DNA of 64,000 nucleotides from an uncultured Methylophilaceae bacterium (GTDB taxonomy: Bacteria > Pseudomonadota > Gammaproteobacteria > Burkholderiales > Methylophilaceae). Positions within the stretch are counted from its first letter, which is position 1. Each line of letters opens with the position of its first letter. The notes below the pieces were generated by a model that worked only from the letters and a program-made list of their open reading frames with translations, ran no database searches and was not told where the DNA came from. Below, in pieces: positions 1 to 10,968 of the stretch. The DNA is taken from assembly GCA_905182075.1 (NCBI GenBank), contig CAJIZS010000001.1:558001-622000 (forward strand), in the 5' to 3' direction. A program made the translations under genes and the position numbers.

Positions 1-387
1 TTGTCCGGTTTGACCGGCATCACTATCAAGGGCCAGCTTACCCAATAAAATTAAGTCTGGTTTTTCACGTTCGACTGCAGCTTTTAGTAATTTTGCAACA
101 CCAAGTGGCTGAAGGGACTCTAGAGTTTCTATTAATATGGCACGATCTGCTCCCATAGCAAGACCATGTCTAAGTACATCTTGGTTTTTTGGTCCCCCAA
201 GAGAAATAACAACCACTTCAGAGGCGATATTTTTTTCTTTAAGCCGCAAAGCCTCCTCTAAAGCATTCTCATCAAATGGATTAATGCCCATCTTAATGCC
301 TTCTATATCTACATCGGAGCCATCACTTTTGGGCCTTACTTTTATGTTGTAATCTTGAACTCTTTTGATTGCAACTAATATTTTCAT
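1..387 (-). CDS. etfB: Electron transfer flavoprotein beta subunit, N-terminal part (runs off the window)
   Basis: The first 129 codons of EtfB are present; the 3' end lies beyond position 1. The protein opens MKILVAIKRVQDYN and continues with NPFDENALEEALRLKEK, both typical of the family. EtfB pairs with EtfA to form a soluble FAD/AMP-binding heterodimer that collects electrons from flavin dehydrogenases and passes them to ETF-ubiquinone oxidoreductase, encoded nearby at 1420-3088. The ATG at 385-387 is preceded on the minus strand by AGGAAAG at good spacing, supporting the start. It diverges from a LysR gene across about 110 bases. No frameshift is seen in the visible part. Confidence 0.93.
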   Translation of the reverse strand, partial: MKILVAIKRVQDYNIKVRPKSDGSDVDIEGIKMGINPFDENALEEALRLKEKNIASEVVVISLGGPKNQDVLRHGLAMGADRAILIETLESLQPLGVAKLLKAAVEREKPDLILLGKLALDSDAGQTGQ

Positions 388-499
388 TTTGACTTTCCTG
401 TTTAATTGAAAAGATTATACAGTGTGGATTTACAATTAAATATTGATTATTTCAATGATATATCTGTAAAATAGATATGATATTAATAAAATTCATATT

Positions 500-1420
500 A
501 TGAAATATACATTAAGGCAACTGGAAATATTTGTGGCTGTAAGTAGAGCTGAAAGTGTCTCACGTGCAGCAGAGTTTTTATGTCTATCACAATCTGCGAC
601 TAGTACTTCTCTTGGAGAGTTTGAAAGACAATTTGGTGTGCAACTTTTTGATAGGATAGGTAAGTCATTAAGCATAAATAAAGCAGGAAAAAATTTGTTA
701 CCAAATGCAGTAGAATTATTAGATCGCGCAAAAGAAATTGAATCTAAGCTATTAGGACTTGCAGGTTGTGGCGAAATGCATATTGGGGCTACATTGACAA
801 TTGGTAATTATCTTGCCAACCTTCTCGTTGCTAATTATCTTAAAGAATATCCCGAAAGTAATATAAGCCTTCAAGTTCATAATACGAAGACAATTGTTCA
901 GCAGGTAGCTAATCATGAACTTGATCTTGGAATGATTGAAGGAGATTGTAATCACTCAGACTTACATGTTGAACCATGGGTTGCAGATGAACTTGCTATT
1001 TTTTGTGCCCCCAAACACCCACTTGCAAAGAAAAAAATTGTTCATTTAGATGAATTATTAAAAGAAGCATGGATACTTCGCGAAAAGGGATCAGGTACTA
1101 GGGAGACTTTTGATAGAGCTTTTAAAGATAAAAATCTAAATATTAGATTAGAATTAGAGCATACTGAAGCTATTAAGCGAGCAGTAGAATCTGGTTTGGG
1201 CATTGGCTGTATTTCCCGTCTTGCTCTTAAGGACGCATTTAGACGTGGCAGTTTGGTACCATTAGATGTTCCTAGTATAAAATTAAATCGATTCTTTTAT
1301 TTCTTATGGCCGAAAAAAAAATACCAAACTTCTGGTATGAAACAATTTCTTGCACTTTGTAAGGAAATGACAAAAGGGCTCGAACGAAGTGACCAAGTTA
1401 ATTTACCATTAATACCTTGA
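500..1420 (+). CDS. LysR-family transcriptional regulator
   Basis: Intact 306-residue LysR-type regulator. Residues about 1-60 form the winged helix-turn-helix (LRQLEIFVAVSR, then SRAAEFLCLSQSATS), followed by a linker helix and a type-2 periplasmic-binding-like effector domain (GSGTRETFDRAF, SGLGIGCISRLAL). It is divergent from etfB, and its stop overlaps the start of the ETF-ubiquinone oxidoreductase gene, so it may control electron-transfer flavoprotein expression. That role is inferred from position only. The effector is unknown; the fold resembles CysB/CbbR-like members, but the sequence does not settle a subgroup. No frameshift is seen. Confidence 0.9.
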   Translation: MKYTLRQLEIFVAVSRAESVSRAAEFLCLSQSATSTSLGEFERQFGVQLFDRIGKSLSINKAGKNLLPNAVELLDRAKEIESKLLGLAGCGEMHIGATLTIGNYLANLLVANYLKEYPESNISLQVHNTKTIVQQVANHELDLGMIEGDCNHSDLHVEPWVADELAIFCAPKHPLAKKKIVHLDELLKEAWILREKGSGTRETFDRAFKDKNLNIRLELEHTEAIKRAVESGLGIGCISRLALKDAFRRGSLVPLDVPSIKLNRFFYFLWPKKKYQTSGMKQFLALCKEMTKGLERSDQVNLPLIP

Positions 1421-3088
1421 TGAAAATGAATAAACAACGCGAGATAATGAATTACGATATTTTAATTGTTGGCGGCGGTCCGGCAGGACTCTCTGCGGCA
1501 ATTAAAGCAAAACAATTAGCTCATAAATCAGGCAAAGAAATAAGTGTTTGTTTGATTGAGAAAGGTGCTGAAGTTGGTTCCCATATCTTATCAGGAGCAG
1601 TTATTGACCCAATTGCCTTAAATGAATTAATTCCAAATTGGAAAGAGAAGAATGCGCCCCTAAAAACAAAAGTAACTGAAGATGTATTTAGTTTATTGAG
1701 TAAAGAAAAAAGCTGGAACATACCGCATTGGCTAGTCCCGCCCCTAATGAGTAACAAAGAAAATTATATTGTTAGTTTAGGTGATTTATGTAATTGGCTC
1801 GGCGCACAAGCTGAGGACTTAGGCGTAGAAATATATTCAGGGTTTACAGGACAAGAAGCTTTATTTAACGATAAAGAAGAACTTATCGGTATAGCAACTG
1901 GAGATATGGGAAGGGACTCAGATTTCAAAGAGACAGTAAATTTTGCAGAAGGTATTGAGATTCACGCTCAGTTTACTTTGATTGCAGAGGGAGCAAGAGG
2001 CTCACTTACTAAAATCATTGAAAAGAAACTTAAGTTAAGAGGGAAAGATTGTCCTCAAAAATATGGGTTAGGTTTTAAGGAGGTATGGAGAATTCCAGAA
2101 AATCAACATAAAAGAGGATTGGTTCAACACAGTTTGGGTTGGCCCCTTGACTCTGATGTTGGGGGTGGTTCGTTTATGTACCACTATGGAGAGGGGCTGG
2201 TTTCTATTGGCTTTGTTGTTCACTTAGACTATAAAAACCCATACCTTTCTCCTTTTGATGAATTTCAGCTAATTAAAACTCATCCAAAAATTAAAGAAGT
2301 TTTAAAGGGTGGAGAGCGAATGAGCTATGGGGCAAGAGCAATAAGTGAGGGCGGTATTCAATCATGGTCAGAATTGACGTTTCCTGGAGGCGCATTTATT
2401 GGTTGCAGTGCAGGTATGGTTAATGTTCCGAGAATAAAAGGCACACACAATGCAATGAAGACCGGAATGCTTGCAGCTGAATCTGCTTTTAAATCAATTG
2501 TTGATCCACAAATTAGTACAAATAAAATTTTAAACTCATACCCAGAAGCAATAAAATCATCTTGGGTGTGGAGTGATTTAAACTCGGTAAGAAACGTTAA
2601 GCCTTTATTATCAAAATATGGGACATGGTTGGGAATGTTGTTTGGCGGCACTGAAATGTGGCTGGCCTCATTTAACATTTTCCTCCCCTGGACTTTAAAG
2701 CATAACCTTGCAGATCATGAAACATTGAAAAAAGCTGTTGATAGCAAGGTAATTAAATATCAGAAACCAGACGGTATCTATAGTTTTGATAAATTAAGCT
2801 CTATAGGCTTAAGTAGTATTAGTCACGATGCAAATCAACCGTGCCATTTAGAGTTAAAAAACATATCCATCCCAATAACTTTTAACCTTAAAGAGTTTGA
2901 TTCTCCAGAACAACGTTATTGCCCAGCAGGTGTGTATGAAGTTCAAAAAGAACAAACAATAACATAAATTACAAATAAACTCTCAAAATTGTATTCATTG
3001 TAAAACTTGTGACATAAAAGACCCAACCCAAAATATTAATTGGGTGCCACCTGAGGGAGGGAGTGGGCCAATATATTCAAAAATGTAG
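1420..3088 (+). CDS. Electron transfer flavoprotein-ubiquinone oxidoreductase (frameshifted near its end)
   Basis: Membrane-associated flavoprotein that oxidises reduced ETF and reduces ubiquinone. The N-terminus has the FAD dinucleotide motif [12 protein letters not shown]. The C-terminus carries the cysteine cluster for the 4Fe-4S centre: [10 protein letters not shown], then [12 protein letters not shown] and a conserved WVPPEGG tail. The reading frame is lost near 2955-2970 and recovered in another frame, running to TAG at 3086-3088, so one base is missing or extra. The ATG at 1420 overlaps the lysR stop (ATGA); ATGs at 1426 and 1447 are alternatives, the last closest to family starts. With etfB next door it completes an ETF electron branch into the quinone pool. 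Confidence 0.92.
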
Positions 3089-3169
3089 TAATAAAATTGT
3101 GTATATAACAAACAAATTCAATGTTCTTTCTAGTAGAATGTAAAATAAAATAAAATCTCAAGGAAAACT

Positions 3170-4037
3170 ATGTTTCAAGGCAGTATGGTTGCAGTTGTTA
3201 CTCCAATGAATATTGATGGTTCTCTTGATATAGCGAGCTTTAAAGATTTATTAGATTTTCATATTCAAAACCATACTGATGGTATTGTTGTTGTTGGAAC
3301 AAGTGGCGAAGCACCGACTGTAGACTTTGATGAACATACATTCTTGATTAAAGAAGCAATTAATTTTGTTCAAGGAAGAATCCCTGTAATTGCTGGAACC
3401 GGAGCAAACTCTACGAAAGAAGCAATATTTTTAACAAAGCAATGCAAAAGAACTTGGGGCTTATGCTCTTCTTGTTACACCTTATTACAATAAACCAAAT
3501 CAAGAGGTCTTATTGATCACTTTTATCAATAGCTGAAATTCAGTTGACATTCCTCAAATTTTATATAATGTCCCCTCAAGAACAGCCTGTGATCTTCTTC
3601 CAGCAAGTGTTCAAGTGCTTTCTGAGCATAAGAATATTGTAGGGATTAAGGACGCAACAGGCGATCTTAGCCGTATAGATTATCTAATCGATCAGGTTGA
3701 AAAAGATTTTATTTTTATTAGCGGTGATGACCTGTCCTTCCTTGAATACATGAAAAAAGGTGGAGCAGGAGTAATCTCTGTTACTGCAAATGTAAGACCA
3801 GAACTTATGCATCAAATTTGCAAAGACGCAATAAATAAAAATTTACAACAAGCCGAGTCATTGAATAAAAAGTTAGAAAAATTACATCAAGCTATGTTTG
3901 TTGAATCCAACCCAATTCCAGTTAAGTGGCTTTTAAGCTACCTGGGTAAAGTTAAGCCTTCAATAAGGCTTCCATTGGTCGAGTTAAACACCGATTACCA
4001 TCAAACTCTAATTAATGCTTACAAAGCTTCAGAATGA
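3170..4037 (+). CDS. dapA: 4-hydroxy-tetrahydrodipicolinate synthase, frameshifted
   Basis: Condenses pyruvate with aspartate semialdehyde, the first committed step of lysine and diaminopimelate synthesis. The N-terminal third opens MFQGSMVAVVTPM and has GTSGEAPT. The remainder shows the tyrosine of YNVPSRT and the Schiff-base lysine of GIKDATG. The frame shifts after an A-run near 3437 and again between 3510 and 3550, so the gene is read in pieces, but total length (about 289 codons) is normal. The stop overlaps the bamC start (ATGA), the usual dapA-bamC pair. SD-like AAGGAAA precedes the start. The indels probably reflect sequence error, since the enzyme is normally essential. Confidence 0.93.
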
Positions 4038-5463
4038 AAAATATACTTCCTATAATTTTTTTAATTTTTACCCTAGCTGCTTGTTCATTCGAACCTATTG
4101 CAGAGAAATTTGAAGATGTTTATTCTGAAGTAACTGCTCCAGATTATGTTAATTCATCAAAATCAGAAAAACTTCAGGTTCCACCTGATTTATCTGAGTT
4201 TGAAGCTTCAGGCTCTTATGGTGTTCCAGGCGACGCGACATCGTATAAAGATTTCAATGATACTAAAATACTAAAACCAAAATTAATCAAGGTAATTGAT
4301 GATCCTCAAGGTATTCATTTGGTTAAGTCAGGAAATCTAAGGTGGCTAATTATAAAAAAAGACCCCGATACGATCTGGCCATTCCTTGAAACATTTTGGG
4401 AAAACATGGGCTTCACGATCAAGAAAGTTAATAAAAGAATGGGAGTAATGGAAACAGAATGGATAAGAGCTGATGATGTTACGGGTGATAATTCTATGGG
4501 GATGGGTCAGAGGCTTGATAAGTGGTTGGATGATATTGGTGGAAAAGAAGATAAGAGGAAGTTTAGAACTCGTATTGAAAGAGGGAGGCAGGTTGGAACA
4601 ACTGAAATTTATTTATCACATCGAAGACAAGGTACCGAAGGAGCTCGGCTTGAGGAAAGGCAAAGAATTATTGATGCGCAAGTCTCGCAATACACTACTA
4701 ATGTTTATCAAATCGAAGAATATAAGGGAGGCAGTGGAAAAGACAACGGAGATGGCGTACCTTTTAATGCAAAAACTGAAATTAAAGATTTTGAGATCAA
4801 CTCAGAAGTATTAAGAAGACTAATGGTTTATTTGGGCGTTGCTGACCTAGATGCAGAACAGAAGTTTAAAAACCCTAAGGTTATTCAAAAAGCAGAATTA
4901 GTTGAAGAATCTGGCTCTGTATTTGTAAAACTTGATGACCCATTCGATAGGTCATGGAGAAGGCTTTCTATTGCTTTAGATTTAATAGGCTTTGTAACTG
5001 AAGATAAAAATAGAAGTGAAGGGGTCTTTTATGTAAAGTATAAAGATCTTGATTTTGAAAATAATAGACAAAGATGAGGAAGCTAATGGCATATTGGACA
5101 CTTTGGTCTTTTGGGATGATGATGGATGAGGATGATCGAGTCACATCTACACCATACGGAGATATTAGAAGTAAAAGCAATAAAAAAGAAAAGCAAGAGG
5201 ACGAAAAACCAACTGTGAATGCACCCGGAGATGCGTTAGGAATCTTTAATGATAGCGATGCTGGGGCAACGCCAATCTGGAATTTTGATCTTTGGGGATC
5301 TGATGAAGAAGAAGGCCTTGAGTCAGGTGAAAAAAGATATCGAATTAAGTTAATTGGAAGTGAAGAGGGATCTAAGGTTTATGTTGAGTCAGCTGATGGA
5401 GTTGTTAATAACAGTCGTGCTGCAAACGCTATAGTTAATATACTTTTTGAACACCTTCAATAA
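4034..5463 (+). CDS. bamC: Outer membrane protein assembly factor BamC, frameshifted
   Basis: Lipoprotein subunit of the BAM complex that inserts beta-barrels into the outer membrane. The signal peptide ends in the lipobox LAAC (mature Cys17). The conserved unstructured stretch with LQVPPDLS follows, then two helix-grip domains (LRWLIIKKDPDTIWPFL; DDPFDRSWRRLSIAL). The frame shifts at about 5070 and the second domain resumes to end near ...VNILFEHLQ. At about 476 residues it is longer than the roughly 340 residues of Escherichia coli BamC, partly because of an acidic, lysine-rich low-complexity stretch in the C-terminal third. It is translationally coupled to dapA. Confidence 0.88.
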
Positions 5464-5523
5464 CAATAAAATTTTTTATAGAAAATTATAAATACCTCAC
5501 AAAAAAAAAGATAAAATCCTAAT

Positions 5524-6532
5524 ATGTATTCTATTATCCGACCATTATTATTTAAACTAGACCCTGAGTTATCTCACCATCTGGCAATGAAGACTTTCAA
5601 GCTTCTCCATGTGTTTGGTTTGTTATACTTTGTTAAGGAGCCAAAGACCTCGCCTAGGGTTGTTATGGGGTTAAAGTTTAAAAATTTAGTAGGTTTAGCT
5701 GCTGGGTTAGATAAAAATGCGGAATATATTGATTGTTTGTCTAAGCTTGGCTTTGGTTTTATTGAGATAGGAACAGTTACTCCTAACCCCCAACCAGGAA
5801 ATGAAAAGCCAAGATCTTTTAGGTTAACAGAAGAAGAGGGAATTATTAATCGCTTTGGGTTTAATAATGTAGGGATACATCAGGTAATTAATAATATCAA
5901 GAAATCAAGTTATAAGGGTGTCTTAGGAATAAATATCGGTAAAAATTTCAACACTAAGATCGAAAATGCAGTACAAGACTATTTAATTTGTTTTCATAAG
6001 CATATGCCTATGCAAGCTATATTACAATTAATATATCTTCACCAAACACAAAAGGTTTAAGAGACTTGCAACAAGGTAAGTATTTAGAAAATTTGCTTAA
6101 TAAGACAAAATATTTTTTAATCTAAATTCTGCAGAAACTAATAAAGAAATTCAAGAAATTGCAATTAAAATATCTCCAGATAATAGCGAGAGAGAATTAA
6201 ATATTATATGTAATTTATTATTAAAATATAAAATAGATGCAGTTATTGCAACTAATACCTCGGTCTCAAGAAAAGAAGTTATTAATTCAGTTTATGTGAA
6301 GGAGGAGGGCGGGCTTTCTGGAAAACCTCTACAAAAAAAATCTCTATCGACAATAAAGTTTCTTCATAATAAGCTAAATGGAAAGATACCTATTATTGGG
6401 GTTGGAGGAGTGATGTCAGTTGATGATGCAAAACAAAAAATTAAATACGGATCTGAATTAATACAAATTTATTCTGGTCTAATTTTCAAAGGCCATCGAT
6501 TAGTTCATGAAATATGTCGAGCAACCAACTAG
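5524..6532 (+). CDS. pyrD: Dihydroorotate dehydrogenase, class 2, frameshifted
   Basis: Membrane-bound, quinone-linked flavoenzyme of pyrimidine synthesis. The N-terminus shows the class 2 amphipathic helical extension ([17 protein letters not shown]). The FMN barrel follows with [63 protein letters not shown] and IIGVGG. The frame changes near 5990-6010 and again near 6110-6130, so three segments must be joined. Total length of about 336 codons matches the family. The 3' end overlaps the next gene by 26 bases. Confidence 0.93.
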
Positions 6533-7149
6533 CAGCTCATTAAAGCCTTTTTTATATTCATATAGAAGATGCCCTTATGCAATGAGAGCAAGGATGGCTA
6601 TTTTTGTTTCAAATATCTTATTTGATATTTATGAAATATCTTTTAAAGATAAGCCAAGTGAAATGTTAAAAGTGAGCTCAAAAGGTACTGTTCCAGTTTT
6701 AATTTTCAAAAATTTAATATTAGATGAAAGTATAGATATTATGAATTGGGCAACAGAACAAAAAAATAATACCTCTATAAAAATTGACGATGAGGAGCTG
6801 GAAGGGGTTAAGGAAATAATAAGGATAAATGATGGAAGATTTAAAGATAAGTTAGATCGCTATAAATATCACTCTGGAAATTCTGATACTCAAAAAAAAA
6901 GTAATTTTAATGATTGTTTATTTTTTATTGAAATACTTGAGCAAAGACTTAAGAAGAAAATTTTTTTATTTTCAGATAAACCAGGTTATGCTGATATTGC
7001 TATTTTCCCATTTATAAGGCAGTTCGCTAACGTAGATTTAGTTTGTTTGAGGATACTCATTATTCAAATGTAATAAAGTGGCTTAATACTTTAGTTAATT
7101 GCAATTTATTCAAGCATGTGATCCTAAATTTAGCGAGCCTTTCTTGTGA
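6507..7149 (+). CDS. Glutathione S-transferase-like protein (thioredoxin-fold N-terminal domain), frameshifted near the end
   Basis: The N-terminus has a thioredoxin-like fold signature, YSYRRCPYAMRARMA, with the cis-proline region KGTVPVL and DESIDIMNW, as in GST-N domains. An all-helical C-terminal domain follows (GYADIAIFPFIRQF). The frame shifts near 7040, and the rest continues as FEDTHYSNVIKWL to a stop near 7149. The single Cys in RRCPYAMRAR suggests glutaredoxin-like thiol chemistry, but the substrate is unknown. The start is inside the pyrD end, so the two are probably cotranscribed. The gene is convergent with clpA with only one base between stops. Confidence 0.8.
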
Positions 7150-7150
7150 G

Positions 7151-9375
7151 TTACTTTAAGAGTATTTTATCATCTTTTAATGCACTATCAATTTCAACTC
7201 CACCATTAGCAAGTTTACCAAATAAAGTTCCTCAGCAAGGGTTTTTTCAACTCTTGCTGGATGAGCCGGGCCATAGGTCTTGCCCCCATTTCTTGGTCAT
7301 AGCCTTTTTCTCCAAGCCATGCCCGAGCTTTTTCACTGACCTGAAGGTGCACTTTTTTATCTGTCCAACTGAACCTGCAACTCCACCAAAAACTTGTCAA
7401 CAACGCCTAAAATAACATCCTTTGAAAGCACGTTCAAATTGGATGATGTCATCTAATCTGTTTCTAAACTCCGGAGAAAATATTCTCTTGATTTCTTGTT
7501 GCTCATCACCCGAATTTTTACTTTGAGTGAAACCAAAATTTGCTTTTGATAACACCTCCGCTCCGGCGTTTGTTGTCATGATGATTATCGTATTCTTAAA
7601 GTCAATTTTTCGACCTAAACCATCCGTCATGTGTCCATCATCTAGAACCTGTAACAAAAGATTAAAGACATCAGGGTGCGCTTTTTCAATTTCGTCAAGT
7701 AATAGTACACAGTTAGGATTTTTATTAATCTGCTCTGTTAGGATTCCACCTTGATCGTAACCAACATAACCCGGGGGGGCCCCAATTAATTTAGATACAG
7801 AATGCCTTTCCATATATTCACTCATATCAATACGAATAAGCTCAATTCCCAATATGTGCTAATTGCCGCGTAACTTCAGTTTTACCCACACCAGTTGGGC
7901 CTGTAAATAAAAATGCACCTGTAGGACGCTCAGGGTGCCCTAGACCAGATCTGCCCATTTTGATAGCCGAGGACAAAGTTGCTATGGCTTCATCTTGTCC
8001 AAAGATGACATGTTTAAGATTCTTTTCAAGGTTTCTCAGTGTATCTTTATCTGTGTCATTAACTGTTTTGGCTGGTATCCGGGCAATCTTTGCTACTATT
8101 GCCTGTATATCATTCACCCCAATCATCTTCTTACGTTTAGACTTAGGTAAAATACGCTGAGCAGCCCCAACTTCATCTAAAACATCTATAGCTTTATCTG
8201 GTAAAAATCTATCATAAATATAACGGGATGATAAATCAGCCGATAAACGTAATGCTCCTGGTAAAATTTCAACATTGATGGTGGTCTTCAAGGTGAACCT
8301 TTAAACCTTTAAGGATATCAATTGTAGTTTTAACACTTGGTTCTTCAATATCTATTTTTTGAAATAGTAAAATTACCATCAAAATCTGTTATAGAAACAG
8401 CATATCCCTGGTAAGTTGTTGCACCAATGCATTTAATTGTTCCTCTAGCAAGAGCAGGTTTTAAAATATTTGATGCATCAAGCGTTCCTCCACTTGCAGC
8501 ACCTGCTCCGACTATTGTATGAATTTCATCTATGAATACAATTACATTTGGTGCGTCTTAAGCTGTTTAATAACAGTTTTAAGTCTTTGTTCAAAATCTC
8601 CTCTATATTTAGTCCCTGCAATTAGGGCACCTAAGTCTAAGGAATAAATAACCATATTTTGCAAAACTTCAGGGATAGTTTTGTCTACAATTTTTTTTGC
8701 TAGTCCTTCTGCTATAGCAGTTTTTCCAACTCCAGCCTCACCAACAAGCAAAGGGTTATTTTTCCTTCGACGACATAGTATCTGAACAACTCTCTCCACT
8801 TCTGAGTCTCTACCAATTAAGGGGTCAACCTTACCCTCAGCAACTAATTTATTAAGATTTATTGTGTAGGTTTCTATTCCCTTGGAAGTTTTAGAGCTCA
8901 CCTCAGCTTCTTCTTGAGGCGGATTTTTTTCTTGGTTGTCACCCACCCTTTCTATTCCGTGAGCTATAAAGTTAACAACATCAAGTCTGGTTATTGCTTG
9001 CTGTCCAATAAAGTAAACAGCATGAGAATCTTTTTCACCAAATATTGCAACCAAAACGTTAGCACCAGTAACTTCTTTTTTACCAGAAGATTGAACATGA
9101 AGCATTGCTCTTTGAATAACTCTTTGAAATCCTAGTGTTGGTTGGGTATCAACTTCTTCTGTCCCGGAAATTAAAGGGGTATTTTCTTCAATATGACCAG
9201 AAAGCTCTTTTCGTAATTTCTCGAGATCTGCTCCACAGGCTTTTAATACTTCAGAGGCTGATGGATTATCAAGCATAGCTAACAAAAGATGCTCAACTGT
9301 TATTAGCTCATGGCGCTTTTGTCTAGCGTCCATAAATGCCATATGTAAACTAACTTCTAATTCTTGTGCAATCAT
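7151..9375 (-). CDS. clpA: ATP-dependent Clp protease ATP-binding subunit ClpA, several frameshifts
   Basis: AAA+ unfoldase of the ClpAP protease. Visible in order: the N-domain ([19 protein letters not shown]), the first AAA module (Walker [14 protein letters not shown], Walker [10 protein letters not shown]), the second module ([27 protein letters not shown], the ClpP-contact region, sensor PEFRNRLDD) and the tail [14 protein letters not shown]. At least four frame changes occur, near 8560, 8370, 8290, 7850 and 7400. About 42 bases at 8375-8418 encode a Bacteroidetes receptor-like stretch ([10 protein letters not shown]) instead of the native segment before FQKIDIEEP. Overall length, about 741 codons, is normal. 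A clpS remnant precedes it, as expected. Confidence 0.95.
8375..8418 (-). other. Foreign-looking patch in clpA (carboxypeptidase-like receptor domain motif)
   Basis: The minus strand reads [15 protein letters not shown] in place of the EYRxxFEKDxALxRR segment expected between GATTYQ and FQKIDIEEP in ClpA. The TDFDGNF motif is typical of the N-terminal carboxypeptidase-regulatory-like domain of Bacteroidetes TonB-dependent receptors. The patch rejoins ClpA in a different frame. I read it as chimeric sequence rather than part of the enzyme. Confidence 0.5.
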
Positions 9376-9383
9376 AAATTAAA

Positions 9384-9515
9384 CTATATCTTTTCTATAA
9401 TACATTGCAAGGGGTGTTGTGATTCTTTTGATAAATTTAATACTTGATTCATTTTAGTTTCTGCAATCTCACCTGATATATATTCTGTAAATCCCAATAA
9501 ATTAAATATTTTCAT
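9384..9515 (-). pseudogene. clpS: ClpS adaptor remnant (C-terminal third only)
   Basis: A 43-codon frame whose last 30 residues match the ClpS C-terminus (SGEIAETKMNQVLN, then HPLQCIIEKI). ClpS binds the ClpA N-domain and delivers N-degron substrates. The N-terminal two thirds, including the N-end-rule binding pocket (NDD motif region), are missing. The distance from this stop to the next gene at 9691 would have accommodated a full-length clpS of about 100 codons, so the 5' part looks replaced rather than deleted. It lies directly upstream of clpA, the usual order. Confidence 0.7.
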
Positions 9516-9690
9516 TAAAAATAATAAGTTAAATGTTAGGCATTTTATTAAAAACTCTTTGTATTACTACCAAAGCGGTACAACTAATCATTTAGAATTA
9601 TGACTTTATATATACTAGGAAGTTTAGGTTTTATTTTTGTTTCTTTTAATGTATTCTTTAGCTTTTTTAATTATTTTGGTTTTTTTTCAA
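9516..9690 (+). other. Gene-less stretch, apparently a foreign gene junction
   Basis: This is where the N-terminal part of clpS should be. Instead the plus strand reads the end of one frame (YYYQSGTTNHLEL, stop near 9602) overlapping by ATGA the start of another (MTLYILGSLGFIFVSF, very hydrophobic), which dissolves into the 3' end of the next gene after 48 codons. It looks like the boundary of two coupled genes from elsewhere. I do not recognise either partner. Confidence 0.35.
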
Positions 9691-10959
9691 TTATCTTTTT
9701 TGATAAATTTTTACATTCTTTACTATTTTTTCTTGAGCATTAATGATTTCAAAGGTTATATTATTCATTTTAAAGCTAGTATTGGGCTCTGGTATGTCTT
9801 CAAAAAACTCTAATATAATTCCATTTAAAGTTTTTGGTCCGTCTGTTGATAGAGAGAGGTTTAATTTTTTATTTAGTTCCCTGATTGATATTCCTCCATC
9901 AACAATCCAACCATTTTTATCGAAAATTATTTTAGTTTGCTTTGTTGGAAGCTCAATATTAAATTCACCAATAACTTCCTCTAAAATATCTTCAAGTGTA
10001 ACTAGCCCAATAAACTCTCCATATTCGTTTACAATTAAACCTTTTTTTTCTTGGTTATCTTGAAATAGCTGCATTTGTTTATAAATGGTTGTTCCAGAGG
10101 GTATAAAATACGGCTCATCTATAAGCATTACTAAAGTCTCAGTTGTTAATGCATCCAACCCATCCTTAATAATAAATTTAAAAACTTTGTTAACCTCTAA
10201 AATACCAAATATTTCATCATTTTCTTTTTTCTTAACTAAAATTCGGTTACGGTGAAAATTAGTAATTTTTTCTAGTATTTCTTCGTTTGATTGATTAAGA
10301 CTAATGGATTCAATATTTGTATGAGGCATCATAATGTCATCTATAGTAATTTTTTCTAAATCAATTAGGTTTAGAAAAATTGATTTATTTTTAAGGGGTA
10401 TAAATTGACCGGAGTCGCTAATAATACTTTTGAGCTCATCCATATTGATGAGGTCACTATCCGAAAAGTTTGCTTTTATATTAAATATTTTCAATATACC
10501 TAAAACAAAAATATTTATAAAAAAGACTATTGGATATAAAATTTTAAGGAGGGGGTAGAGCAAAAAACTACAAGCTAAAGCCAGTTTTTCTGAATGAGCT
10601 GCCGCTATTACCTTTGGAGATATCTCACTAAAAATTAGAATAAGGAATGTTGTAATTAATGTCCCAGTCATGATAATAATTTCTTGATTACCAAACATTT
10701 GCACAGCAATTATTGTGACTAATGTTGCTGAAGCTGCATTTGAAAAGTTATTGCAAAGTAATATTACACTTAATAGCTTATCTGTCTCTTTGAGAAGCTT
10801 ATCAGCTATTTTTGCGCCTTTGTTTCCCTTTTGAGCTAAATGTTTTAATCGATATTTGTTTACCGACATTAAGCTGGTTTCGGCAATTGAAAAAAAAGCT
10901 GAAATAATTAGCAGCGAAGCCAAGAGGATTAATTGATACGTGAGTGAGATATTGATCAC
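9691..10959 (-). CDS. CNNM/CBS-domain membrane protein (CorC/HlyC family, YfjD-like)
   Basis: Intact 422-residue inner-membrane protein. Residues about 1-190 form a CNNM domain with several transmembrane helices (SIAETSLMSVNKYRLKHL near the N-terminus). A CBS pair follows (IDDIMMPHTNIESI; FQDNQEKKGLIVNEYGEF then GLVTLEDILEEVIGE), and a C-terminal CorC_HlyC domain (DGGISIRELNKKL). Family members are linked to magnesium or cobalt efflux and stress tolerance; the ion is not shown here. It lies 9 bases downstream of secF and may be transcribed with the sec genes. No frameshift is visible. Confidence 0.9.
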   Translation of the reverse strand: MINISLTYQLILLASLLIISAFFSIAETSLMSVNKYRLKHLAQKGNKGAKIADKLLKETDKLLSVILLCNNFSNAASATLVTIIAVQMFGNQEIIIMTGTLITTFLILIFSEISPKVIAAAHSEKLALACSFLLYPLLKILYPIVFFINIFVLGILKIFNIKANFSDSDLINMDELKSIISDSGQFIPLKNKSIFLNLIDLEKITIDDIMMPHTNIESISLNQSNEEILEKITNFHRNRILVKKKENDEIFGILEVNKVFKFIIKDGLDALTTETLVMLIDEPYFIPSGTTIYKQMQLFQDNQEKKGLIVNEYGEFIGLVTLEDILEEVIGEFNIELPTKQTKIIFDKNGWIVDGGISIRELNKKLNLSLSTDGPKTLNGIILEFFEDIPEPNTSFKMNNITFEIINAQEKIVKNVKIYQKR

Positions 10960-10968
10960 AGTGATTAA

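Noticed and set aside
3430-3550. Possible programmed frameshift in dapA
   Set aside because: No slippery heptamer with stem-loop, two opposite shifts in 100 bases, and dozens of similar breaks elsewhere point to sequence error.
9600-9746. Hydrophobic phenylalanine-rich plus-strand frame starting MTLYILG
   Set aside because: It runs into the 3' end of the CNNM gene on the other strand and lacks a ribosome binding site; reported only as part of the foreign junction.
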